Made by a program: the position numbers and the translations under genes. 7,522 nt of DNA from an uncultured Bacteroidales bacterium (GTDB lineage Bacteria; Bacteroidota; Bacteroidia; Bacteroidales; Muribaculaceae). The notes beneath the pieces were generated by a model. It made no database searches. It was given only the letters and a program-made list of their open reading frames with translations, and was not told where the DNA came from. Below, piece by piece: positions 1 to 6,092 of the stretch (positions are counted from its first letter, which is position 1; each line of letters opens with the position of its first letter). The stretch covers positions 1-7,522 of the forward strand of contig CAMWNL010000069.1 of the NCBI GenBank assembly GCA_947175585.1. Direction: 5' to 3'.

Positions 1-552
1 GACCAGGCGGTAGGATGTTTCCGGGTCTATGTTTCCGGTCGGTTCGTCGGCGAGGACGATTGCCGGTTGGCCTACGATTGCACGGGCGATAGCTACGCGC
101 TGACACTGACCGCCGCTGAGCTGTGAGGGCAGATGTTTTTTGCGGTGAGTCATCTCCAGGCGTTCGAGCACTTCGTCGACGCGTCGGTTGCGTTCGGCGG
201 CGCTGATGCCCTTGCGGTAGGTGAGCGGGAGTTCGATATTGGCGGCCACGTTAAGCGAAGTTATCATGTGAAAACTCTGGAACACGAAGCCAATATTGGC
301 GTTGCGAAAATGAGAGAGGGCGGTGTCGCCAAGCGAGCTGCAATCGGTGCCGAGGAGATCGACGGTGCCTTTGGTCGGTTTGTCAAGTAGACCGACTATG
401 TTGAGAAGGGTGGACTTTCCGCAGCCTGATGGACCCATGATGCTGACAAACTCGCCTTTGTCGACGGTGAGGTTGATGTTTTCGAGAGCCGTCGTCTCGA
501 TTTCTTTCGTGCGATAGACTTTTTCGATGCCGTTTAATTCGATTAATGCCAT
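1..552 (-). CDS. ABC transporter ATP-binding protein, MacB/LolD type (3' end outside window)
   Basis: This is the nucleotide-binding subunit of an ABC transporter, expected to hydrolyse ATP on the cytoplasmic side of the inner membrane and drive FtsX-like permeases. Translating the minus strand from the ATG at 550-552 gives 184 open codons to the window edge. Visible motifs are Walker A GPSGCGKST (residues 40-48, Lys46), the Q-loop Gln92 in FVFQSF, the signature LSGGQCQR (145-152), Walker B ending VLADEP (166-171, Glu170) and a D-loop NID (174-176). Family members are about 220-250 aa, so only the switch-His region and the C-terminus are missing. It starts 19 bases after the stop of the HlyD-family gene, which is the usual MacA-MacB order and points to the LolCDE/MacAB group rather than a nutrient importer. 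The substrate cannot be told from the sequence. The family call is secure; the exact subfamily is inferred. Confidence 0.93.
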   Translation of the reverse strand, partial: MALIELNGIEKVYRTKEIETTALENINLTVDKGEFVSIMGPSGCGKSTLLNIVGLLDKPTKGTVDLLGTDCSSLGDTALSHFRNANIGFVFQSFHMITSLNVAANIELPLTYRKGISAAERNRRVDEVLERLEMTHRKKHLPSQLSGGQCQRVAIARAIVGQPAIVLADEPTGNIDPETSYRLV

Positions 553-571
553 AATTGTGATTATTAGAGGT

Positions 572-1822
572 CTATTTAATTTTAAGTTTTGAATATTTTT
601 CAAAATCGGTCATATTGGTGGTCACGACTTTCTCGCCCTGCGCGAGGCCGCTGATGACCTCTATCCACTGACGGTTGCTGTCGCCGAGCTTTACTTCTCG
701 GCGTTCCAAGGACGAAGATCCGTCGGCTACAAAAAGATTATAAGCACCGGGACCGGAGTAAAAGCTTCCTGCCGGAATACGTAGCACATCATCTTTGAAA
801 CCATAAGAGACATATAGCTGGACACGTACACCCGGACGGAGGCGTGAGTTGGATGCGTCATCAAGAGTCACCGTAAAGGGGACTGCGCCTGAGGTGGACT
901 GAGGTTCGACGTTGGCAACCGTGCCATTGAGTTCGATATTGCCGATTCTCACAATCACATCAGCGCCCTGACGGACTTTATAGCTGCTGCCTTCGGGCAC
1001 GTCGGCCGACACTTTGAAGTTGCTGAGATCGCCAACTACGGCAACTTTTTCGCCGGCTGCAACGGTGCTGCCGATGCTGTTACTAAGATACGTGAGTATT
1101 CCGTCGTGAGGAGCCGGTATGCGACCTTGTGAAAGAGTGTGTTCCATCATCTCAAGTTCCCGGCGGCTGTTGCCGAGTTCGAGCATCGCTGCGTTTTCGA
1201 GAGAAGCAAGGCGTTCGCGTTCGTTGGCCAGCTTTTGTCTTAGCCCTTTCAACTCCAGTTTACCGGTGGTGTAGGCTGTCTCGGCCTGGCGCACACGGTC
1301 GCCGGTACCGGAGCCGAGACTGTCGAGCCGGCGCTCGTTATCGACAGTTATCGAGAGTCGGTTGACGTCCATCTCTTTTATGTCGATAAGCATTTCAAGT
1401 TCGTCAAGCGTCGAGCGGTTGGAGAGTTGCAGCTGTGTCAGCTGATTTTGTTTTACCTGATAGCTGTCACTGAGATTGCGCAAAGCGACCTCTGACTCCT
1501 TAAGATCGAGCTGAAGCAACGGCATGCCTTCTCGCACGCTGTCGCCGGGTTGTGCATAGACTGACAGAATGCGGCTTGCGACGGGTGAAATAATTATTTC
1601 TTCAAAAGCCGGAACAATGCGGCCCGACGCTGCTACAGCAGTTTCAAGAGGGCCATGTTCAACTGTGGCAAATGAAATATCTGAGGATTTGACTGACTTT
1701 CCGCCAACATAGCTAATGCCCCAGACAACACATATAATAATAGGAATAATCCAAGCCGCCCTGAGCAGCCATTGCTTTATGTGGCCGCGCCGAAGTTCGT
1801 TTTTGTCGATGATTTTATCCAT
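572..1822 (-). CDS. MacA-like periplasmic adaptor (HlyD/RND membrane-fusion family)
   Basis: This 416-aa protein is a periplasmic adaptor that would link an inner-membrane ABC pump to an outer-membrane TolC-type channel. After a basic cytoplasmic N-terminus there is one hydrophobic anchor (about residues 19-40) with no lipobox. Next come a first lipoyl half (about 73-108, with QPGDSVREG), a long charged heptad-rich coiled-coil hairpin (about 110-230), the second lipoyl half (about 234-265, APHDGILTYL), a beta-barrel domain (about 268-340, ending LRPGVRVQ) and a membrane-proximal domain (about 345-405, with SGLAQGEKVV). Order and length match MacA-type adaptors. The ABC ATPase follows after 19 bases, supporting a MacAB-type operon. 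The stop is TAG. The start ATG at 1820-1822 puts the anchor in the normal place. The upstream 137-base gap and a promoter-like dyad suggest it heads its own transcript. The substrate is unknown. Confidence 0.92.
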   Translation of the reverse strand: MDKIIDKNELRRGHIKQWLLRAAWIIPIIICVVWGISYVGGKSVKSSDISFATVEHGPLETAVAASGRIVPAFEEIIISPVASRILSVYAQPGDSVREGMPLLQLDLKESEVALRNLSDSYQVKQNQLTQLQLSNRSTLDELEMLIDIKEMDVNRLSITVDNERRLDSLGSGTGDRVRQAETAYTTGKLELKGLRQKLANERERLASLENAAMLELGNSRRELEMMEHTLSQGRIPAPHDGILTYLSNSIGSTVAAGEKVAVVGDLSNFKVSADVPEGSSYKVRQGADVIVRIGNIELNGTVANVEPQSTSGAVPFTVTLDDASNSRLRPGVRVQLYVSYGFKDDVLRIPAGSFYSGPGAYNLFVADGSSSLERREVKLGDSNRQWIEVISGLAQGEKVVTTNMTDFEKYSKLKIK

Positions 1823-1828
1823 GCCTGA

Positions 1829-1858
1829 TAATTTGCGTAAATTTTATACTGCAAATTA
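1829..1858. repeat. 8-bp inverted repeat upstream of the hlyD-like gene, possible operator
   Basis: TAATTTGC at 1829-1836 is repeated in perfect inverted orientation as GCAAATTA at 1851-1858, separated by 14 bases. The arm centres are 22 bp apart, about two helical turns, as is common for a dimeric regulator. The arms lie 7-36 bases upstream of the adaptor start codon, and the distal arm overlaps the candidate -7 element. The operator role is inference; AT-rich DNA yields such repeats by chance more easily than balanced DNA. Confidence 0.4.
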
Positions 1859-1883
1859 AGCGGATATTTAATCCTGAGTCAAG
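1852..1883 (-). promoter_or_regulatory. Candidate Bacteroidota-type promoter for the hlyD-ABC operon
   Basis: Read on the minus strand, CTTG at 1880-1883 and TTAATTTG at 1852-1859 are 20 bases apart. They resemble the Bacteroides -33 (TTTG) and -7 (TAnnTTTG) elements, with one mismatch in each. The -7 region, CTTAATTTGCAG, matches the pdxJ -7 region (CTAAATTTGCAG) at 11 of 12 positions, which strengthens the call. Transcription would begin roughly 20-30 bases before the start codon. Confidence 0.4.
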
Positions 1884-1959
1884 CGTGGTTGAGAATCAGA
1901 TATTTAAGTGGATGATTATTGTCCGAATCCGTACAGTAGACAAAATCAATGCACAAAAA

Positions 1960-2775
1960 TCAGCGGAAACGGTAGGTGATATATGCGGTCGATTCTTCGG
2001 GAGCGTCGTTGTCGCTTCGGGTAAAATTGCGGCTGCGCACTTCGCGTTCACAGGCGGCGCGTACTTTCGGGTCGGTCGCTGCAGGCGCGTCTCCTCCCTG
2101 GAATGAAACTGACTTCACTTTGCCGTTGCGGTCAATCTTAACCATCATTTCGACACTGCCGGTAAGTGTGCTCGGCACGTCGTTATAGCGCGGCATAGCC
2201 CATCCGCCTCCTACACGACCTGTGCCACGTCCATTGACTGCCGATTCAGTACCTGTCGGACGACCGGCGTCACCGGGTGTTTTACCGACGTTGTCGGTGT
2301 TATTCTTTCCGGCGTTGCGGAATGCGTTCTGGGTCTGAGACGTAGCTTTGCGACGCGCTTCAGCCTCTTCCTGCTGTTTCTTGAGCTCTTCGGCTGATGG
2401 ACCCTGAGGCTTTGGTTGCGGTTGTTTTTCGACTTTGACAGGAGATGGGGCGGTCTGAGTGACCGGTTCGGGAGCTTCGCCCGGGGTACCCTTGTCTACG
2501 ACTTCCATACCGGTCTGAGGAGCGGCTTCGGCGAGATTGTCAGCCACAACATCGTTCTTGGCCGGCACGGGGTCAGCAATCTTTTTGGATTTTGGTTTGG
2601 GGAGGTCGATTATTTCAGCATATTCGTCGTCGATGACTATCTCGCTGTCGCGTTTAGGCGGCCATTTTTTATCGGCTCCTGACAGCGTAATGGAGTCGAG
2701 CATCATCCATGCAATAACGATCACCACCACCAAGGCGGTGGCTATGCCGGAATATATGCGTGATCGAGACATCAT
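1960..2775 (-). CDS. tonB: TonB-family energy transducer
   Basis: This 271-aa protein is the likely TonB partner of the ExbB and ExbD encoded just upstream. It would carry proton-motive energy across the periplasm to TonB-dependent outer-membrane receptors. There is a single N-terminal membrane anchor (about residues 9-27). A long Pro/Lys/Glu-rich spacer (about 55-125) follows, then a short charged helical stretch (about 127-143, KKQQEEAEARRK) that recalls TolA, a Gly/Asn/Thr-rich linker (about 150-190), and a C-terminal TonB-like fold (about 192-271) with GSVEMMVKIDRNGKVKSV and the terminal strand AYITYRF. The usual Tyr-Pro motif of the C-terminal domain is not evident. The spacer exceeds that of E. 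coli TonB (239 aa in total). Two ATG codons are adjacent (2773-2775 and 2770-2772); either could start. The gap from exbD is 15 bases. TolA-like is the main alternative name. Confidence 0.85.
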   Translation of the reverse strand: MMSRSRIYSGIATALVVVIVIAWMMLDSITLSGADKKWPPKRDSEIVIDDEYAEIIDLPKPKSKKIADPVPAKNDVVADNLAEAAPQTGMEVVDKGTPGEAPEPVTQTAPSPVKVEKQPQPKPQGPSAEELKKQQEEAEARRKATSQTQNAFRNAGKNNTDNVGKTPGDAGRPTGTESAVNGRGTGRVGGGWAMPRYNDVPSTLTGSVEMMVKIDRNGKVKSVSFQGGDAPAATDPKVRAACEREVRSRNFTRSDNDAPEESTAYITYRFR

Positions 2776-2790
2776 TTATTTATCTTGTGT

Positions 2791-3222
2791 TTATCTTGCA
2801 ACTTGTGGTTGATTAGCGATGGGGCGAGTGGCAAGCACCATCTTCATTGAGTTTTCGGCACCGAGATTAAGCACCTCAACCACTTTGCCATAAGGCACCT
2901 CGACATCAGCGTAGACCGCTATGCCGCTTTCCGGATCCTGAGCTTTGATGACCTGAAGATAGTCGATAAGGTGTTCGCTTTCGACAGGCATCAATTCCGA
3001 ATTGTCATAGCTGACATAGAAGTTTGACTCGGAGTCGATGAATACACGTGTCGTCGGCTTCGCCGGAGTCTGCTCCGCGCTTTCGGGCAGATTGATGTCA
3101 AGCGCTGTCGGAAAGACAAAAGTTGATGTTACCAGAAAGAAGACAAGCAGCAGGAAGATGACATCGGTCATCGATGCCATCGAGAATGTTGCCATCATGT
3201 CTTGTTGTCGTTTGAGAGCCAT
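2791..3222 (-). CDS. exbD: ExbD-family proton-channel subunit (biopolymer transport)
   Basis: This 143-aa protein is an ExbD/TolR-family inner-membrane subunit that forms the proton pathway with ExbB and transmits force to TonB. A short cytoplasmic N-terminus ends in SMASMTDVIF, where Asp20 matches the essential transmembrane aspartate of the family (Asp25 in E. coli ExbD). One membrane helix follows (about 21-38). The rest is a periplasmic domain (about 45-130) with the usual LPES after the helix and VEVPYGKVVEVLN near the C-terminal alpha/beta fold. Length is typical. It starts 9 bases after the exbB stop and lies 15 bases before tonB, so the three are almost certainly co-transcribed. Only one exbD copy is present here. 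Confidence 0.94.
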   Translation of the reverse strand: MALKRQQDMMATFSMASMTDVIFLLLVFFLVTSTFVFPTALDINLPESAEQTPAKPTTRVFIDSESNFYVSYDNSELMPVESEHLIDYLQVIKAQDPESGIAVYADVEVPYGKVVEVLNLGAENSMKMVLATRPIANQPQVAR

Positions 3223-3231
3223 GACGCGATG

Positions 3232-3990
3232 TTATTGAGCGGGTTCGTTGAGGAGATCCATGAAGTCCATTGTACGAGCCTCCATGAGGTTCATTACTTT
3301 ATTGATGCGTGCAACGAGATAGTTGTAGGCAAAAAGCGCAATGATGCCCACAACGAGGCCGGCAACTGTTGTGACAAGGGCTGTATAGATGCCGCCGGCG
3401 AAGTCGCCGATTGAGGCAGCGTTGCCTGATGAGGCAATGGCATAGAACGCCTGGACCATACCGATCACCGTGCCGAGGAAGCCGAGCATCGGAGCGCCTG
3501 CCGCCGTAGTCGCAAGCCAAGGCAGACCTTTGCTAAGAGCTGCGATTTCAAGGTTGCCTGTATTTTCAATTGCTACGAGGACATCATTCATCGGTCGGCC
3601 GATGCGGCTGATACCTTTTGCGATAAGTCTTGCATAAGGAGACGAAGTGTTTTTGCAGAGATTGAGCGCTGAATCAATCTCGCCTTCGTGGATATAATCT
3701 TTAATGCGCTTCATGAATGTGTCGTCTACGCGTGCGGCCAGGTAGGTTGCGATTGAGCGCTCGAAGAAAATATAGATGCTTATTATCGCAAGTATCGCAA
3801 GGGGAATCATTATCCATCCGCCTTCGACACACATTTCCCAAATCGATAGTTCCGGAGCAGGTTCGACCGGAGTGTTCATTATATCTGTAAGTGTGTTGAC
3901 GCCGGTTTCAGTAGCGATTGCGTTTGTTGCGGCGGCTGCGGCCTGGATTGTGTCGCTGATTGCGGCCGGTATTTGAGCTAAAATTGACAT
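3232..3990 (-). CDS. exbB: ExbB/TolQ/MotA-family proton-channel protein
   Basis: This 252-aa inner-membrane protein is the pentameric scaffold of the ExbB-ExbD motor that powers TonB. Three membrane segments are visible: about 57-77, 158-181 (with GFLGTVIGMVQAF) and 202-224 (ALVTTVAGLVVGI). Thr174 and Thr208 align with the functional threonines 148 and 181 of E. coli ExbB. Between helices 1 and 2 is a cytoplasmic domain with ARLIAKGISRIGRP. The N-terminus has an Ala/Thr-rich stretch of about 50 residues before helix 1, probably periplasmic. The ATG at 3988-3990 is the first reasonable start. It follows pdxJ after 37 bases and precedes exbD by 9. Confidence 0.95.
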   Translation of the reverse strand: MSILAQIPAAISDTIQAAAAATNAIATETGVNTLTDIMNTPVEPAPELSIWEMCVEGGWIMIPLAILAIISIYIFFERSIATYLAARVDDTFMKRIKDYIHEGEIDSALNLCKNTSSPYARLIAKGISRIGRPMNDVLVAIENTGNLEIAALSKGLPWLATTAAGAPMLGFLGTVIGMVQAFYAIASSGNAASIGDFAGGIYTALVTTVAGLVVGIIALFAYNYLVARINKVMNLMEARTMDFMDLLNEPAQ

Positions 3991-4027
3991 TGGTGCGGAG
4001 TTATATTGGATGATGAATATACTTGGT

Positions 4028-4741
4028 TTATTTCAGAGCGTTTTTGTAGCGACGGATAGTTTCTGCAAGGCCGAGATAGAGGGCATCGCAGATTAAGGCG
4101 TGGCCTATGGACACTTCGTTGAGATATTGCACGTTGCGACGGAAGTATGCAAGATTGTTCAAATCGAGGTCGTGACCGGCATTCACGCCCAGACCAAGTT
4201 TATGGGCGGCCACACTCGCCGCTGCATAAGGTGCGACGGCCTTTGCCGGATCAGTAGGATACATATCGGCATAAGGTTTTGTGTATAGCTCGATACGGTC
4301 AGCTCCGGTCTTGGCTGCAGCTGCAATCATATCCGTGTCGGGATCAACAAAAATCGAAGTGCGTATACCGGCTTCCTTGAATGTGTCGACCACTCCGGTC
4401 AAAAATTCCATATTTTTGACCACGTCCCAACCGGCAGACGACGTCAATGCGTCAGGTGCGTCAGGAACGAGAGTCACTTGAGCCGGTTTTACCTTAAGCA
4501 CAAGGTCAATAAATTCAGGCGAGGGATAGCCTTCAATATTAAATTCGGTTTTAATCAGCGGACGCAATTTGAACACGTCGGCACGGCGTATATGGCGCTC
4601 GTCAGGTCGGGGATGCACGGTGATGCCGTCAGCTCCGAATTTCTCGCAATCACAGGCCACATCTTCAACTGAGGGGCGGTTTTCGCCTCGGGCGTTGCGC
4701 AGAGTGGCAATCTTGTTTATGTTAACGCTTAAGTTCGTCAT
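4028..4741 (-). CDS. pdxJ: Pyridoxine 5'-phosphate synthase PdxJ
   Basis: PdxJ condenses 3-amino-2-oxopropyl phosphate (3-amino-1-hydroxyacetone 1-phosphate) with 1-deoxy-D-xylulose 5-phosphate to give pyridoxine 5'-phosphate, the ring-forming step of the DXP-dependent vitamin B6 pathway in the cytoplasm. The 237-aa product is full length for this TIM-barrel family. Key features are [13 protein letters not shown] near the N-terminus, [12 protein letters not shown] with His43 and His50, FNIEGYP with Glu70, and GVNAGHDL with His190. These correspond to the E. coli catalytic His45, Glu72 and His193. NINK replaces the enterobacterial NIDH, which fits the Bacteroidota form of the enzyme. The start ATG at 4739-4741 is preceded on its strand by a purine-rich stretch and a hairpin. 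It heads the run pdxJ-exbB-exbD-tonB. Confidence 0.97.
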   Translation of the reverse strand: MTNLSVNINKIATLRNARGENRPSVEDVACDCEKFGADGITVHPRPDERHIRRADVFKLRPLIKTEFNIEGYPSPEFIDLVLKVKPAQVTLVPDAPDALTSSAGWDVVKNMEFLTGVVDTFKEAGIRTSIFVDPDTDMIAAAAKTGADRIELYTKPYADMYPTDPAKAVAPYAAASVAAHKLGLGVNAGHDLDLNNLAYFRRNVQYLNEVSIGHALICDALYLGLAETIRRYKNALK

Positions 4742-4754
4742 TTTTCTGTTTGGG

Positions 4755-4779
4755 CGGCTAACTCACTTATGAGTTGCCG
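4755..4779 (-). promoter_or_regulatory. Hairpin in the pdxJ 5' leader
   Basis: CGGC (4755-4758) and AACTCA (4760-4765) pair perfectly with TGAGTT (4770-4775) and GCCG (4776-4779). This leaves a single bulged base at 4759 and a four-base loop at 4766-4769. The 10-bp stem ends 13 bases before the pdxJ ATG and would be transcribed in its leader RNA. No U-run follows on the minus strand, so it is not an intrinsic terminator. It could control translation or stability, or act as a DNA operator, since it also abuts the plus-strand -33 region. The function is unknown. Confidence 0.5.
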
Positions 4780-4782
4780 TAA

Positions 4783-4815
4783 ATTGGCAAAATAGAAAAA
4801 ATATTCGTAAATTTG
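4783..4815 (+). promoter_or_regulatory. Bacteroidota-type promoter for the nadK operon
   Basis: TAAATTTG at 4808-4815 is an exact match to the Bacteroides -7 consensus TAnnTTTG. ATTG at 4783-4786 is one base from the -33 consensus TTTG, with a 21-base spacer. Transcription would begin near 4820-4825, giving a leader of about 50 bases before the GTG at 4872. This position also argues against any longer upstream coding region for the first gene. Confidence 0.55.
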
Positions 4816-4833
4816 TATTTGCAAATGTTTCTG

Positions 4834-4865
4834 CAAATTTAGTCAGAAATAATAAAACAACGAAA
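4834..4865 (-). promoter_or_regulatory. Bacteroidota-type promoter for pdxJ
   Basis: On the minus strand TAAATTTG (4834-4841) matches TAnnTTTG exactly and is followed by CAG. TTTC at 4862-4865 lies 20 bases upstream and is one base from the -33 consensus. The predicted transcript starts near 4825-4830, so the leader is about 85-90 bases and carries the hairpin at 4755-4779. Its -7 region resembles that of the hlyD-like gene at 11 of 12 positions. Confidence 0.5.
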
Positions 4866-4871
4866 GAATTA

Positions 4872-5222
4872 GTGTCAAAAGATATCAAAACATATCAAGT
4901 CGACGAGCTTTATCCGGCACACGAGGGGTCGAGCCATCTGTTGTTAGGCTGTCGCCGCAGCGACTACTCGGCTTCGCGGATAGCTCACGCGGTCGAAGAC
5001 TGCGACGCGCATCTGCTGAATCTTAATCTGATGGATGATAAAGACCGGAATTATGATATGCTTGTCGACATCCGTGTCAATCGTGTTAGCGGAGAGGCTA
5101 TAGCCCGTTCGCTTGCACGCTATGGTTACGAAGTATTAAATTTTACGCCCGGCGATTACCCTGACGATGACTCAACTCTCAAGCGTAGGGTCGACGAGCT
5201 TTTGCGTTATCTTAATGTGTGA
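4872..5222 (+). CDS. Small protein matching only the C-terminal ACT-like half of Bacteroidota CBS-domain proteins
   Basis: This 116-aa cytoplasmic protein has no signal or membrane segment. Residues about 23-116 resemble, from memory of the family, the C-terminal ACT-like region that follows the paired CBS domains in a Bacteroidota protein of about 220 aa often found beside nadK and pdxJ. Shared features are a hydrophobic strand then (S/Q)DYS (30-33), IAHAVEDCDAHLLNL (37-51), a central strand LVDIRVNR (64-71), an LARYGYEV segment (81-88) and the end RVDELLRYLNV (106-116). The CBS pair is absent, and the upstream 130 bases are AT-rich promoter DNA with no remnant. The start is GTG at 4872-4874; no ATG fits upstream. 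nadK begins 9 bases after its stop, so a regulatory partnership with NAD kinase is plausible but inferred. It may be a lineage-specific reduced form. Confidence 0.75.
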   Translation: MSKDIKTYQVDELYPAHEGSSHLLLGCRRSDYSASRIAHAVEDCDAHLLNLNLMDDKDRNYDMLVDIRVNRVSGEAIARSLARYGYEVLNFTPGDYPDDDSTLKRRVDELLRYLNV

Positions 5223-5231
5223 TAGTCATCA

Positions 5232-6092
5232 ATGAAAATCGCAGTTTACGGCAGCCGTCGACAAGACGAGCATTTGAGTGAGATAGAGACTTTTATGAAG
5301 CGGCTCTCGGAGCTCGGCTTCGAAGTTGTGATGCATCCCAAGCTCTATAAGTATCTGAGGGCTGTCATGCTGCCTGCGCTTGGTGCGGTCAGACGTGTGA
5401 CAGGTGAGGGTGATTTTACTGCAGACGCCGCAGTGAGTATCGGTGGCGACGGCACGTTTTTACGCACAGCTATGTGGCTCGAAGGCAAAAATATGCCTAT
5501 TGTCGGTGTCAACACCGGCCATCTTGGTTATCTGACGGCTCTCGGAGTGGATCGTCTTCCTGAGGTGCCTGATATGTTGTTGGCAGGTAGCTTGGAGAGC
5601 GAGCGCCGCGGACTTATCGAGGTGGTAAGTCCAGAGTTGCCTACATGGCCTTATGCACTTAATGAAGTGACAGTTTCAAAAGATGATAGCGCATCCATGA
5701 TTAATACCCGTGCAGAGCTTGACGGAAATCTTCTTGCTGAGTATCGGGCCGACGGGCTTATAATTGCTACTGCCACAGGAAGTACGGCCTATAATCTGTC
5801 AGTAGGCGGACCTATTATCCAACCGCAGACTCCGGTCTGGGTGATATCGCCGATTGCGGCACATGCGCTGACTATGAGGCCGCTCATTGTCAGTGACTGC
5901 TCGACGATGGTGCTTTGCCCTGATGCGCGTGCCGAACATTTCCGTCTGACCGTCGATGGTCGCTCGGTGTCACTGCCTGTGGGAACAGAGGTTACGCTGC
6001 GGCGCGCTCCTTTTGATGTGACAGTTCTTCATCTGCCGGGGGCAACCTTCAGTGAGACCTTACGCAACAAATTACATTGGGGAGTAGACTGA
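5232..6092 (+). CDS. nadK: NAD kinase
   Basis: NadK phosphorylates NAD to NADP using ATP (or polyphosphate in some members), supplying the cytoplasmic NADP(H) pool. The 286-aa product is full length. It shows the signature GGDGTFLR (71-78, with Asp73 as the conserved catalytic aspartate), NTGHLGYL (94-101), the Asn-Glu pair at 144-145 used in NAD binding, the long conserved DGLIIATATGSTAYNLS (174-190), GGP at 192-194 and HALTMRPLIV (211-220). VDGR lies at 241-244, and the C-terminal RNKLHWG is typical of Bacteroidota enzymes. The ATG at 5232-5234 puts the N-terminal strand MKIAVYGSR in the expected position. It lies 9 bases after the 116-aa gene, and its stop overlaps the next start in TGATG. 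Confidence 0.97.
   Translation: MKIAVYGSRRQDEHLSEIETFMKRLSELGFEVVMHPKLYKYLRAVMLPALGAVRRVTGEGDFTADAAVSIGGDGTFLRTAMWLEGKNMPIVGVNTGHLGYLTALGVDRLPEVPDMLLAGSLESERRGLIEVVSPELPTWPYALNEVTVSKDDSASMINTRAELDGNLLAEYRADGLIIATATGSTAYNLSVGGPIIQPQTPVWVISPIAAHALTMRPLIVSDCSTMVLCPDARAEHFRLTVDGRSVSLPVGTEVTLRRAPFDVTVLHLPGATFSETLRNKLHWGVD
6079..6084 (+). promoter_or_regulatory. Strong ribosome-binding site deciding the metalloprotease start
   Basis: GGGGAG lies 7 bases before the ATG at 6092-6094, inside the last codons of nadK. It is clearer than the other start regions in this window. It favours this ATG over the in-frame TTG at 6077, which would overlap nadK by 16 bases. Confidence 0.6.

Noticed and set aside
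100..430. Cysteines in both Walker A (Cys44) and the signature (Cys150) of the ABC ATPase as a redox switch
   Set aside because: Both forms, GPSGCGKST and LSGGQCQR, are as far as I recall common in Bacteroidota members of this family, so nothing special is indicated.
133..517. Plus-strand open frames opposite the ABC ATPase
   Set aside because: The minus strand encodes all the ABC ATPase motifs in one frame; the plus-strand frames are shadows.
1900..1959. Possible terminator after tonB
   Set aside because: Only a five-base TTGTC/GACAA pair with a 15-base loop is present, with no following T-run.
1885..2188. Plus-strand frames overlapping the tonB 3' end and the gap after it
   Set aside because: They have no recognisable domain, and most of their length is antisense to the conserved C-terminal TonB domain.
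4899..5202. 13-base direct repeat GTCGACGAGCTTT at both ends of the 116-aa gene (4899-4911 and 5190-5202)
   Set aside because: It encodes VDEL in both places in the same frame and is short; chance plus codon preference explains it.
6077..6091. TTG at 6077 as the metalloprotease start
   Set aside because: The ATG at 6092 has a good ribosome-binding site and a TGATG junction with nadK; the extra five residues add nothing recognisable.
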